From Actinoalloteichus hoggarensis (GTDB taxonomy: Bacteria > Actinomycetota > Actinomycetes > Mycobacteriales > Pseudonocardiaceae): a stretch of 64,000 nt of DNA. Positions within the stretch are counted from its first letter, which is position 1, and every line of letters begins with the position of its first letter. Below are positions 42,013-50,544 of this stretch, one piece after another. The translations under genes were made by a program, and so were the position numbers. The notes under the pieces were generated by a model, which saw nothing but the letters and a program-made list of their open reading frames with translations, searched no databases and was not told the DNA's origin. The stretch spans positions 4,836,001 to 4,900,000 of the forward strand of contig NZ_CP022521.1 in NCBI RefSeq assembly GCF_002234535.1, given 5' to 3'.

Positions 42013-43347
42013 TCAGGACGGGGTCCGGATGCCGTCCGCGCCGACTCGTACCCGCAGCCATTCCTGATCGGTGCAGGTCAGCAACGTCTCGACCGTCGCG
42101 GGGTCCGGGGGCGGCGCGTGGTCGTCTTGTACGGTCAACGCCAGCGCCGCGCAGAGGTGGCCAAGACGCAGGCACCGCTGCGGAGTCATGCCCCGCAGCG
42201 TGGCGGCGAGGTAACCCGCGGCGAAACCGTCGCCGGCGCCGACCGGGTCGACGACGTCGACGCGCAGGGCCGCCACCGTGGTGCGCGTGCCGTCTCGGTC
42301 CAGTGCCACGGCCTCGTGCGCGTCGTCCTTGACGAGCACCGTTCGGGGTTCGGGCAGGAGGTCTCGTAGGCGTTCGGGATCGGCGGTCCCGAACACGGCC
42401 TCGGCCTCGTCGGCGCCGAGTAGGACGATGTCGGCGAGAGCGCAGAGGCGCGCGAGAGTCGAGGGATCGCGGTCGTGCCAGAGAATCGGCCGCCAGTTCA
42501 GGTCGAAACTGATCAGTGTGCCCGCCCGAGGCCGCCGCAACAGGGTGAACAGCAGTTCCGCCGCGGAGTCGGAGATTCCGGCGGTGATCCCGGTGACGTG
42601 CACCAGGTCCGCCGCGGCGAACAGAGCGTGTCGCCGGTCGCCGTCGAGCAGCTCGGGCGCCATGGCGGAGGCCGCGGAGCCCGTGCGGTAGTAGTGCATT
42701 CGTCGGCGGGAGACGTCGCCCGGCCCGGCTGCCCCGGGGCAGCCGCGCTCGCGACGGCCTTCGCCGGCGTCCTCGGTCGCGGGGCGCGGGGTGTCTTCAC
42801 CGAGGACGCCGTCGGCCGGGTCGACTGTCGCCCTGCCGGTTGTCGCCGTGTCCGTCCCGCGGCGCGGCGAGCCGACGACGTCACCGACCTCGGCACCCGC
42901 ACCAGCAGCGGCACCGATGCCTGCACCGATTCCCGCCGCACCGTGTCCCTCGACGACGGACCCGTCCCCCGGGCGGTCCGCCTGCCCGCCGCCGTGCTCG
43001 ACCCCGACGGCCACGGAGCCGGGACCGGTGCGGCCCGTCGACGTGTCCCGCTCCTTGACGTAGAGGCCGGTGGGCCGTAGCGGGTCCAGCTCGACGCCGG
43101 AGACGTCCACCCCTCTGGCCGCGATGTCGGTGAGCACGTAACGGCCGAAGCCGTCCGCGCCGAGACGGGAGACCCAACTCGTGGTGACACCCAAACCCGC
43201 GAGCGTGCCCGCCACATTGGACTCGGCTCCGCCCGCCGAACGATGGAACACCCGGCTGTGCTCCAGCGGGCCGGCCTCATCGGGGACCAACACGATCATC
43301 GACTCGCCCAGGCAGACGGCCCTCGGCTCCGGCGGCGATGTCGACAT
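42013..43347 (-). CDS. PfkB sugar kinase with 114-residue insertion
   Basis: A 444-residue ribokinase-family kinase, probably a 2-keto-3-deoxygluconate kinase or related sugar-acid kinase. The N-terminal GG motif is SAGGAESNVAGTLAGLG and the second motif with catalytic Asp is DPVGAGDGFAAGYLA; MHYYRTGSAASAM fits KDG kinases. Family length is about 310-330; the excess is a Gly/Ala/Glu-rich low-complexity block at residues 102-215 (42703-43044), inserted between GLYVKERD and RRMHYYR. That site is in the lid/substrate region. It lies upstream of the IclR gene on the same strand. Confidence 0.88.
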   Translation of the reverse strand: MSTSPPEPRAVCLGESMIVLVPDEAGPLEHSRVFHRSAGGAESNVAGTLAGLGVTTSWVSRLGADGFGRYVLTDIAARGVDVSGVELDPLRPTGLYVKERDTSTGRTGPGSVAVGVEHGGGQADRPGDGSVVEGHGAAGIGAGIGAAAGAGAEVGDVVGSPRRGTDTATTGRATVDPADGVLGEDTPRPATEDAGEGRRERGCPGAAGPGDVSRRRMHYYRTGSAASAMAPELLDGDRRHALFAAADLVHVTGITAGISDSAAELLFTLLRRPRAGTLISFDLNWRPILWHDRDPSTLARLCALADIVLLGADEAEAVFGTADPERLRDLLPEPRTVLVKDDAHEAVALDRDGTRTTVAALRVDVVDPVGAGDGFAAGYLAATLRGMTPQRCLRLGHLCAALALTVQDDHAPPPDPATVETLLTCTDQEWLRVRVGADGIRTPS

Positions 43348-44056
43348 GCGCAGCTCCTGATCACTTCTGGCGGGTACGGCCCCTGATCGGCGGCGCCGAT
43401 CTCCCGGGTGTCGCCTCCGCCGAACCGGATCACGTCGACGAGGTCGACCGCGTCGAGCCGTCGACCTCGTCGCGAACGAACACTACTACCCGTCCGCCAG
43501 AATACGCAACGATCGTTGCATATTACGCAACGCTGCCGTTGGGGTGCGGAGTCACCGTGTTCCGGCCGAGCCCTCAGCGGTGATTGGTCGGGCCGCCCGC
43601 CGATCGGGATCGCTCCGGAGGGCCGCAACCATGTCCTACAGCGGGACCGACCCCGACGTCCCGTCGAGCGCGACGCTCACCGTCGCCCGCCGCGCGGCGG
43701 CGCGCGAGGGTACGGCGAGACCCGCTCGACGCGTTCCTCGCCGGGCTCGGGCGTGGAGGTCGCCGAGTCGCACCTCGTCGACCACGCCAGGGAGCCCGAC
43801 GTCGACACGCCTTCGTCGATGCCGTCGCCGGTGTGCTGACGGTGGCAGATCGACCGACGGGCCGGCGGGCGTCGGCCACGACACGGGCGCGTCCACGATC
43901 GCCGGGGACGAGGTTCCGCGCGTCGTCTTCGGTCCCGGTGCCGCCGCGCGGCCGCACACCCCGGTTGATCTCGTGCCACTGTTCCGAACCGAACGCCGTG
44001 CGCGGGGCGACCGACGCCCTGCTGCGGGAGTCCATCGCGTGACCGGAGGAGACGAC
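43348..44056. other. Divergent regulatory region, kinase and DSD1 genes
   Basis: A 709-bp gap. It contains the kinase promoter and GTTGC operator near 43480-43531; the remainder (43550-44040) shows no domain on either strand. The long plus frame from 43544 merely extends the DSD1-like gene upstream. Confidence 0.5.
43480..43531 (-). promoter_or_regulatory. Kinase promoter with three GTTGC half-sites
   Basis: Minus strand: -35 TTGCGT (43509-43504), 18-bp spacer, -10 TAGTGT (43485-43480). Overlapping the -35 is GTTGCgtaatatGCAAC (43531-43515), and its second half with the next half-site forms the perfect palindrome GCAACGATCGTTGC (43506-43519). The spacing suits a dimer-of-dimers regulator such as the nearby IclR protein. 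Confidence 0.6.
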
Positions 44057-45367
44057 GTGACCACGAACTCCGACTTGCCTGTCCCGACGCCCGAGCTGAT
44101 CGCGGACGGACCGATCGGCTGGCGGTTCAAGGGGATGCCCGCCGACGCCGCCGCACGGACTCTCGACGAGTTCGGCGGCCGGGGCGGAAACCTGTTCGAC
44201 GCCGGATTCGCCTGGCCGCAGCTGGTGCTGCGGGAGTCCGCGCTGCGTCACAACGCCGCGCTGATGGCCCGTTACACCGCCGAGCACGGCATGTCGCTGG
44301 CACCGCACCTCAAGACGACCACCTCTCCCGAGCTCGCCGAGTACGCGCTGCGCGAGGGCGCGTGGGGGGTCACCGTCGCCAATCCGTATCAGGCGCGGGT
44401 GTTCATGGCGGCGGGCCATCGCCGCATCCTGTTGGCCAACGAACTGGTGGACCGCGACTTCGCCCGCCAGGTCGTCGAGTGGCTGGCGGCGGACGAGGCC
44501 AGGGACTTCTACTGCTACGTCGACTCGGTGGCGGGTGTGGCGGTGCTGGCCGAGGCGCTGGAGGGCTCCGCCTGCTCGCGGCCGCTGCCGGTGCTGATCG
44601 AGGTCGGGCATGCGGGCGGCCGGGCGGGCTGCCGCAGTCTGGACACCGTGGCCGCGGTGCGCGACGCGGTCGCCTCGGCGGGTCGGCTGGCGTTGGCCGG
44701 GGTCGCGGGCTACGAGGGTTCGGTGAGTCACTCGCGCGACGAGGCGAGTCTGACGGCCGTCGCCGAGTATCTGCGTTCTCTGCGCCGAGCCATGGAACTG
44801 GTGCTGCCGCGAGCCGACGCACGGCTCGCCGAGCACGTGATCTCGGCGGGCGGCAGCTTCTACTTCGACGTGGTGGCGGCGGAACTCGGCGGACTCGCGG
44901 GGGAGCGTCCGGTGCGGCTGATCGCCAGGCCGGGTGCGTATCTCACTCACGACAACGGCGTCTACGAGGCGCGGTCGCCGTTGGACGGCGGCGGCACCGC
45001 CACCGACTCCGTGGCACGGCTGCGACCGTCCATCGAGGTCTGGGCACCGGTGTTGAGCAGGCCGGAACCCGGCCTGGCGATCCTCGGCGCCGGGCGGCGC
45101 GACCTCAATTTCGACCAGGGAATGCCGGTGCCGCTGGAGGTACGGGACCATGCGGGTCGATCGGCGCGCTCCGTCGAGGGCTGGACGGTGACCGCCCTGA
45201 ACGATCAGCATGCCTTCGTCACCGTGCCCGCCGACGCCCGGCTCGGTCCCTCGGACCTGGTCCGGCTGGGCGTCTCCCACCCGTGCACCGCACACGATCG
45301 CTGGCTCACCGCCGTCATCGCGACGGACGACGACACCGTCGTCTCGGTGGCCCGCTGCTACTTCTGA
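44057..45367 (+). CDS. DSD1/D-threonine aldolase-like PLP enzyme (amino acid deaminase)
   Basis: A 436-residue fold-type III PLP enzyme. The alanine-racemase-type barrel carries the PLP Lys in APHLKTTTS (86), a phosphate-binding GGSFYFD and VGHAGGRAGCRS. The C-terminal beta domain ends in SHPCTAHDRW with the His/Cys pair that binds zinc in D-serine dehydratase (DSD1). Homologues act on D-threonine, D-serine or related hydroxy amino acids. GTG 44057 has GGAGGAGA 6 nt upstream; the longer frame is not conserved. It is divergent from the kinase, and a ridA relic nearby fits imine release by this enzyme. Confidence 0.88.
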   Translation: MTTNSDLPVPTPELIADGPIGWRFKGMPADAAARTLDEFGGRGGNLFDAGFAWPQLVLRESALRHNAALMARYTAEHGMSLAPHLKTTTSPELAEYALREGAWGVTVANPYQARVFMAAGHRRILLANELVDRDFARQVVEWLAADEARDFYCYVDSVAGVAVLAEALEGSACSRPLPVLIEVGHAGGRAGCRSLDTVAAVRDAVASAGRLALAGVAGYEGSVSHSRDEASLTAVAEYLRSLRRAMELVLPRADARLAEHVISAGGSFYFDVVAAELGGLAGERPVRLIARPGAYLTHDNGVYEARSPLDGGGTATDSVARLRPSIEVWAPVLSRPEPGLAILGAGRRDLNFDQGMPVPLEVRDHAGRSARSVEGWTVTALNDQHAFVTVPADARLGPSDLVRLGVSHPCTAHDRWLTAVIATDDDTVVSVARCYF

Positions 45368-45737
45368 TCCCTCGACTCGACAGGACGTGCCGGTGTCCGG
45401 CGCGGTGCCGATGTTCGCCGCGGGCGCCTCGGCCGTCGCACCACGCTCGCCCGGTACCTGGTGGATCGCCCCTCGACCGCGACGGTGGCCGTCGTCTCGC
45501 CGTCGCTCGGCGGCGCACTCTGTTCGGTTCGCCCGCGGTCGGCGGGTCGCTGCCGTTCACGGCGGCGACATCGCGGCGGCGAGTCCCGGCTGAGCCGTCC
45601 GCCTGAGTCAGCGTGGCGTCTGCTCCCCCACCGGAGTCGACGTCACGCTGACCTCGTGTCTTCGTCCAGACCCCACCGGCCTGAACCGTCGAGCACGATG
45701 GCGGCAGTCTCAACCGACTGGCGTCACCGGACCCGCG
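45368..45737. other. Gene-free stretch
   Basis: About 370 bp between convergent DSD1-like and MarR genes. No domain, no clear hairpin; nothing supported. Confidence 0.5.
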
Positions 45738-46196
45738 TCATCGTGCCGGGCCGCGCGAGGGCCTGCGGACCTCGCCCAGCGCGTCCGAGCAGCGGCCGAG
45801 GAACTCCAGCAGCAGGGCGCTCTCCTCGGCGGTGAAGCGGCCGGACAGGGCTCGCTCGACCTCGACGGCGGCCTCGTCGGCCTTGGCCAGCACGGTGCGG
45901 CCCTTGCGGCTCAGTCGCACCTCCTGCACGTGGGTGTGCACCGGGTGGTTCTGCCGGTCCACGAGTCCCTTGCCCTCCAGGGTGGCGATGACCGTCGACA
46001 TCGTCTGCGGCGTGACCAGGCACCGCCGCGCCAGCGCCGCACCGGACAGTCCGGGCTCCTGGAAGAGGGCGAGCAGGACGGTGTACTGCGGAACGGTCAG
46101 ACCGTGCGGGTTGAGGACCGCGCTCTTGGCGGCGATCAGCTCCTGATCGACCCGCTTCAGATGATGTCCGATCCGGTCGCTGATCGACAGTGTCAT
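45738..46196 (-). CDS. MarR family transcription regulator
   Basis: A 152-residue regulator. The winged helix is LSGAALARRCLVTPQTMSTV then IATLEGKGLVDRQ, followed by the wing (HTHVQEVRLSRKGRTVL) and a C-terminal dimer helix. ATG 46196 has TACACT 6 nt upstream with no Shine-Dalgarno, a leaderless start; the open frame extends far upstream without homology. The target is unknown. Confidence 0.9.
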   Translation of the reverse strand: MTLSISDRIGHHLKRVDQELIAAKSAVLNPHGLTVPQYTVLLALFQEPGLSGAALARRCLVTPQTMSTVIATLEGKGLVDRQNHPVHTHVQEVRLSRKGRTVLAKADEAAVEVERALSGRFTAEESALLLEFLGRCSDALGEVRRPSRGPAR

Positions 46197-46543
46197 GTCA
46201 CCAGTGTAGTAGCCGAACACAGGACCGTGATGAGCATTCGAGCTCGGTGAAATGCCAGGGCACGAATACCTGTGTACGGGGCAATGCGACCTTCGTAGCA
46301 GCGAACCGGACGAATCCCGACCATCCTCGAAGCAGGTCTCGATCGGGACGCGAGTCCGCCTTGAGGAGTCGTCACATCGACGCGCGAGGCGGCGAGTCGA
46401 CGGCACGGAGTCGTCCCGACCATGACCGGAGCGTCGCCGAGACGAGGCGCCGTCGCCGCTTTCCTCGGACGCGCGTGAATCCGTGTCGGAGGCTCGTCCC
46501 GACATGGACCGATGCGGACCCGCCGTCCGCACCACCGCCGCGC
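46197..46543. other. Gene-free stretch, lower GC
   Basis: About 350 bp, visibly AT-richer near 46200-46330. It holds the leaderless MarR promoter at its left end and no recognisable gene. Confidence 0.45.
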
Positions 46544-47515
46544 TCACCGGGCCGCGGCCTGCGCAGGCACCCGAGCGGAGTACTCGGGCACGGCCTCGGG
46601 ATGCCTCTCCAGCCAGTCGCGATACTCCGGATGGCGGCGAGCAAGGGTGAGATGCTGCTGTTGCAGGGCGTCCACCACCGTTTCCACCAGACTTTCCGGC
46701 ACTCGATCGCGCCGCCACACACAGATTTTATGCTCCACCACCTCGTCTTGCAGCGGCCGAGTGGCGAAGTCGAGATCGGCGGCTAATCCGAATAACGGTC
46801 CGCGCAATGCGATGCCGACGCCGGCCGCCAATCCCGATAACATGACGTCGTCGTCTCCGACGAGAATCGGGTCCGGAAGATATCCCGCCGCCAGACAGAT
46901 GTTCTCCACGATCGATCTCATCGAGCCGGCTTCCGGCAGAATCCACGGCGCATTGCGCAGACCAGCCACGGCCACCGAATCGGCCGCCGACTCCGGCCTG
47001 CCATGCCGCGCACACAGCCATAATGGCGTCCTCGTGATCGTCGCCATTCCGAGGCCGCCTTTCGGCTGGAATCGCGACGTCGGATCTTCGATCACCAGGG
47101 CCAGATCAGCCCGACCTCGATCGAGCAGGTCGAGCGCGTCGGCGTCGGAATGGCGCAAGATCTCGAGCTGATGCCCGTCGGCCATCAGCCGGGCGACCGT
47201 CACCGAGGGGTTCAGTGAAGCGACCAGGCGCAGCGGCTGAGCACCGCGCCCGATCAGTGCTCCGAGGCTGGTCAGTAGACTGCCCATCTCGGAGTGCACC
47301 TTCCTGGACGCCTCGACGACGAGCTGTCCGGCCCGGGTGAGCCGGACGCCGCTGGCCGCCCGGTCGAGCAGGCTGGCACCCAACGATCGTTCCAGCCGCG
47401 AGATCTGTCGTGACAAAGCGGGCTGCGAGGCCCCCAACCGCTGCGCGGCCCGCCGAAAACTGCCTTCCTCGGCGACTATCTGCAGCAGTTTCAGATGCCG
47501 CGTCTCCAGATCCAC
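46544..47515 (-). CDS. LysR family regulator, compositionally atypical
   Basis: A 323-residue LysR-type regulator with the helix-turn-helix HLKLLQIVAEEGSFRRAAQRLG then QPALSRQISRLERSLGASLL and an effector domain. GTG 47515 has AAGGAG about 5 nt upstream and starts at the conserved sequence; earlier codons are unsupported. Codon third positions are richer in A/T around 46700-47100 than in neighbouring genes, suggesting more recent acquisition. It is divergent from the MFS gene across 441 bp and may control it. Confidence 0.9.
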   Translation of the reverse strand: MDLETRHLKLLQIVAEEGSFRRAAQRLGASQPALSRQISRLERSLGASLLDRAASGVRLTRAGQLVVEASRKVHSEMGSLLTSLGALIGRGAQPLRLVASLNPSVTVARLMADGHQLEILRHSDADALDLLDRGRADLALVIEDPTSRFQPKGGLGMATITRTPLWLCARHGRPESAADSVAVAGLRNAPWILPEAGSMRSIVENICLAAGYLPDPILVGDDDVMLSGLAAGVGIALRGPLFGLAADLDFATRPLQDEVVEHKICVWRRDRVPESLVETVVDALQQQHLTLARRHPEYRDWLERHPEAVPEYSARVPAQAAAR

Positions 47516-47956
47516 CAGAACTCCTTCCGCCAGTAGTTGCCACGGTAACGTCACAATACTCGCGGCGACTGACTTCCCGGCGCGTTTTCCGCCACCGCAC
47601 TGTTGGCACCGACCGCCGGACCGGCCGATTGACACGGCAATCGTCGGCGTCGATAATCCCGCGTCCCGCCTTCCCGACGACCTGGAATGGACGACGGCAA
47701 CGATCACGCCGGGGTGTTCTCCGTTGTTACCGCCGCGTAGCCTCCGCACAACGCGGTATCACTACCGCAGGTAACCAGACTTTCCACGACGGCGTCCGGC
47801 GACCGCGACCCCGACTCCGCCGTTCACCGCGAGGTCCGTCCCACGAGCCGGGCGCCCTCGACATGCCGTCGCCGCTCGATGACGGGTTGACCACTCCTCA
47901 GAACTGACATAGGTTCTGATTCGAATCAAGGTTCTTATAGTAGTCAGGATGCTGCG
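47516..47956. other. LysR/MFS intergenic region
   Basis: A 441-bp divergent gap. The MFS side has -10 TATAGT (47936-47941) and a palindrome (separate entry). Near the LysR start, GTTGCCACGGTAAC (47535-47548) is a near palindrome. No gene supported. Confidence 0.45.
47912..47941 (+). promoter_or_regulatory. Palindromic operator and -10 before the MFS gene
   Basis: TGATTCGAATCA (47917-47928) is a perfect 12-bp palindrome flanked by direct GGTTCT copies at 47912 and 47930. TATAGT (47936-47941) is the probable -10, so the palindrome fills the -35/-10 spacer. This suits repression by a MarR- or TetR-type protein. Confidence 0.55.
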
Positions 47957-49429
47957 ATGGCAGACGATCGTCGAGCGCGCCCGCCGGGCACAGGGGCGGC
48001 CACCGCCGCCCCACCGATCCCCATGCTGTGGCTGCTGACCGTCATCTGCGGCGTGACGGTCGGCAACCTCTACTACCTGCAACCCCTGCTCGACACCATC
48101 GGCCGTGAGTTCGACGCCGGAGTGAGCGAGGCCGGGTCCTCGCTCTCGGCCATGCACGTCGGCTATGCGCTCGGCCTGCTTCTGCTGCTTCCGCTGGCCG
48201 ACGTGCTGCGCCGACGCAGGCTCGTCGTGGTGCTGACCGTCCTCACCGCGGCGGGACTGGTGGCCATGACGCTGGCCCCGGGGCTCGCGGTGCTCACCGT
48301 CGCGGCGACGGCCGTCGGCGTGACCACGGTGTTGGTCCAGGTCCTGGTGGCCTACGTCGCCGTGCTCAGCGGGGAGCGGCGCGGCCGGGTCGTCGGCACC
48401 CTGATGACCGGGATGCTCACGGGAGTGCTGCTCTCCAGGACGGTCTCCGGACTGCTGGCCGACCTCGCGGGCTGGCGCATGGTCTTCGCGGTCGCGGCCG
48501 TGCTGATGCTGCTCAGCGGCCTCGCCCTGCATCGCGCGCTGCCGGACCGCCCCGCCGACTCCACCGTCGGCTACCTCCGGCTGCTCGGTTCGCTGCGGAA
48601 GCTCGTCGCCACCGAGCCGGTGCTCCGCCGCCGCTCGCTCTACGGCGCGCTGTGTTACGGCGCCTTCAACGCGATCTGGACCTCGGCGGCGTTCCTCACC
48701 GCGGGCCCGCCGTATCACTGGAGCGAGACCGGCATCGGCCTGCTCGGACTCGCGGGGCTGGGCGGCGTGCTGGCGGCGGCGCGGGTCGGACGGCTCGCGG
48801 ACCGGGGCCTCCAGGCGCCCGCGACGATCAGTCTGCTGGTGCTGACACTGGCCTCGTTCGGCCTGGTCTATGCGGGCGGCGGCCACGTGGTGCCGCTGCT
48901 GCTCGGCATCGTGCTGATGGACTTCGGCATCCAGGGCGTTCACCTGCTCAACCAGAGCGAGGTCTACCGGCTCGCCGCACAGGCCCCCGCACGCCTCACC
49001 ACCGTGTACATGACCAGCTATTTCGTCGGCGGCTCCGCGGGCACCGCGCTCGGCGCGCTCGCCTTCCAGCACGGGGGCTGGCTCGGGGCGTGTGCGGTGG
49101 CCGCCGCCATGATCGCCGTCGCCGTGACGGTCTGGGTGGTCGACCGGTTCCGCTCATCGGGTGCCGGGAAGAAGGCCGCCCGCCCCGGTCCGACTCGCGG
49201 CGACGCGACCGATCCGGCGGCCGCCGCGCGCCCCCCGATCGGCTCCTCCGCCCCGTCGACGACCGGCGCCACCGCGACCGGCGCCACAGCGACGGGCCCC
49301 ACCGCGACCCGCCGCACCGCGGTCGACCCCACCGCGGTCAGCCCCACCGCGGTCGATCCCACCGCGGCGACGACCCCGGCGGCGCCGCCACGCCGCGCAC
49401 CGGGCGCCGGCGCCGTCGGCTCGCACTGA
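47957..49429 (+). CDS. MFS transporter with repeat tail
   Basis: A 490-residue major facilitator with twelve predicted helices. The start GVTVGNLYYLQPLLDTIGREF and the loop LADVLRRRRLVVVLTVL place it with the actinobacterial YnfM/ActA-like efflux or uptake carriers. The last ~75 residues are cytosolic and low-complexity, including seven 15-bp repeats that encode TGATA/VDPTA-type pentapeptides (49261-49365). ATG 47957 is the only start before the first helix. Substrate unknown; it is followed 28 bp later by a phosphotriesterase-like gene on the same strand. Confidence 0.88.
   Translation: MADDRRARPPGTGAATAAPPIPMLWLLTVICGVTVGNLYYLQPLLDTIGREFDAGVSEAGSSLSAMHVGYALGLLLLLPLADVLRRRRLVVVLTVLTAAGLVAMTLAPGLAVLTVAATAVGVTTVLVQVLVAYVAVLSGERRGRVVGTLMTGMLTGVLLSRTVSGLLADLAGWRMVFAVAAVLMLLSGLALHRALPDRPADSTVGYLRLLGSLRKLVATEPVLRRRSLYGALCYGAFNAIWTSAAFLTAGPPYHWSETGIGLLGLAGLGGVLAAARVGRLADRGLQAPATISLLVLTLASFGLVYAGGGHVVPLLLGIVLMDFGIQGVHLLNQSEVYRLAAQAPARLTTVYMTSYFVGGSAGTALGALAFQHGGWLGACAVAAAMIAVAVTVWVVDRFRSSGAGKKAARPGPTRGDATDPAAAARPPIGSSAPSTTGATATGATATGPTATRRTAVDPTAVSPTAVDPTAATTPAAPPRRAPGAGAVGSH
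49261..49365 (+). repeat. 15-bp coding repeat, 7 units
   Basis: Seven 15-bp units from GACCGGCGCCACCGC to GGTCGATCCCACCGC in the MFS gene tail. All keep frame and encode pentapeptides ending Thr-Ala. Confidence 0.92.
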
Positions 49430-49457
49430 GTCGAGACCTACCCGATCTGGAGGCGAC

Positions 49458-50480
49458 GTGTCCACAGTTCCCACCGCTCGCGGGTCCGTGCCCGTGGCGG
49501 AGCTGGGCCCCACGCTGATGCACGAACACGTCTTCGTGCTCAGCTCCGAACTTCAGCAGAACTATCGGCTCGACTGGGATGAGGAGGAGCGGGTCGCCGA
49601 CGCCGTCGCGCGGCTGCGGGCCGCCTACGAGCGCGGTGTGCGCACGCTGGTCGACGTGACGGCCATCGGGCAGGGACGCTACATCCCGCGGATCGCCAGG
49701 ATCGCGGCCCAGAGCCCGGTGAACATCCTGGTCGCCACCGGGGTCTACGCCTACCGTGAGATTCCGCCGTACTTCTTCTATCAGGGCCCCGGCACCCTCT
49801 TCGGCGGCCCGGACCCGATGACGGAGATGTTCATCCGGGACATCACCGAGGGCATCGGCGACACCGGCGTCCGGGCCGCGGTGATCAAGGCCGCGCACGA
49901 GGACGCGGAGCTGTCGCCCGCCACCGAGGAGATCCTGCGCGCCGCGGCGCAGGCACAGCGCGCCACCGGGGTGCCCATCACGACCCACACGAACTCGGTG
50001 GTCGGCAACGGCGGTCAGGTCCTGGACCTGCTGGTCGCCGAGGGCGTCGACCCCTCCCGAGTGATCATCGGGCATTCCGGGGACACCGAGGACGTCGACT
50101 ACCTGCTGCGGCTGGTCGACGGCGGCTGCTATCTGGGCATGGACCGCTTCGGCATGGACCCGATCGCCTCCCTGGAGCAGCGGATCGCCGTGGTCGCCGA
50201 GCTGGCCCGGCGCGGCCATGCCGATCGGATGGTGCTCTCCCATGACACCTGCTGCTTCATCGACTATCTCGCACCGGAGAGACGGCCCGAGCTGTTCCCC
50301 CGATGGGAGTACACCCACATCCACGACGACGTCATCCCCGCCTTACGTCGGCTGGGGGTCACCGACTCCGACGTCCACACGATGCTCGTCGAGAATCCGC
50401 GCCGCATCTTCGCGGGCGGGTCGCCTTCCGTACCGACCCCCGCGCCCGGCCTGGTGACCGCGGTCCCCGACACACCGTGA
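49458..50480 (+). CDS. Phosphotriesterase-family metallohydrolase
   Basis: A 340-residue (beta/alpha)8 amidohydrolase-superfamily enzyme of the phosphotriesterase family. The binuclear metal ligands are visible: LMHEHVF (HxH), the bridging Lys in AAVIKAAHE, His in ITTHTNS, His in IIGHSGD and the Asp in LSHDTCCF. Members are lactonases or hydrolases of esters and phosphotriesters. GTG 49458 has CTGGAGG about 5 nt upstream. It is followed by an aldo/keto reductase and an uncharacterised gene, which may form one pathway with the MFS carrier. Confidence 0.92.
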   Translation: MSTVPTARGSVPVAELGPTLMHEHVFVLSSELQQNYRLDWDEEERVADAVARLRAAYERGVRTLVDVTAIGQGRYIPRIARIAAQSPVNILVATGVYAYREIPPYFFYQGPGTLFGGPDPMTEMFIRDITEGIGDTGVRAAVIKAAHEDAELSPATEEILRAAAQAQRATGVPITTHTNSVVGNGGQVLDLLVAEGVDPSRVIIGHSGDTEDVDYLLRLVDGGCYLGMDRFGMDPIASLEQRIAVVAELARRGHADRMVLSHDTCCFIDYLAPERRPELFPRWEYTHIHDDVIPALRRLGVTDSDVHTMLVENPRRIFAGGSPSVPTPAPGLVTAVPDTP

Positions 50481-50544
50481 CGGCGGTACTCACCCTCGAC
50501 GCCCAGTCCGCCGCGGCACGCGGCACCGAAGTGAGAGGACAATC

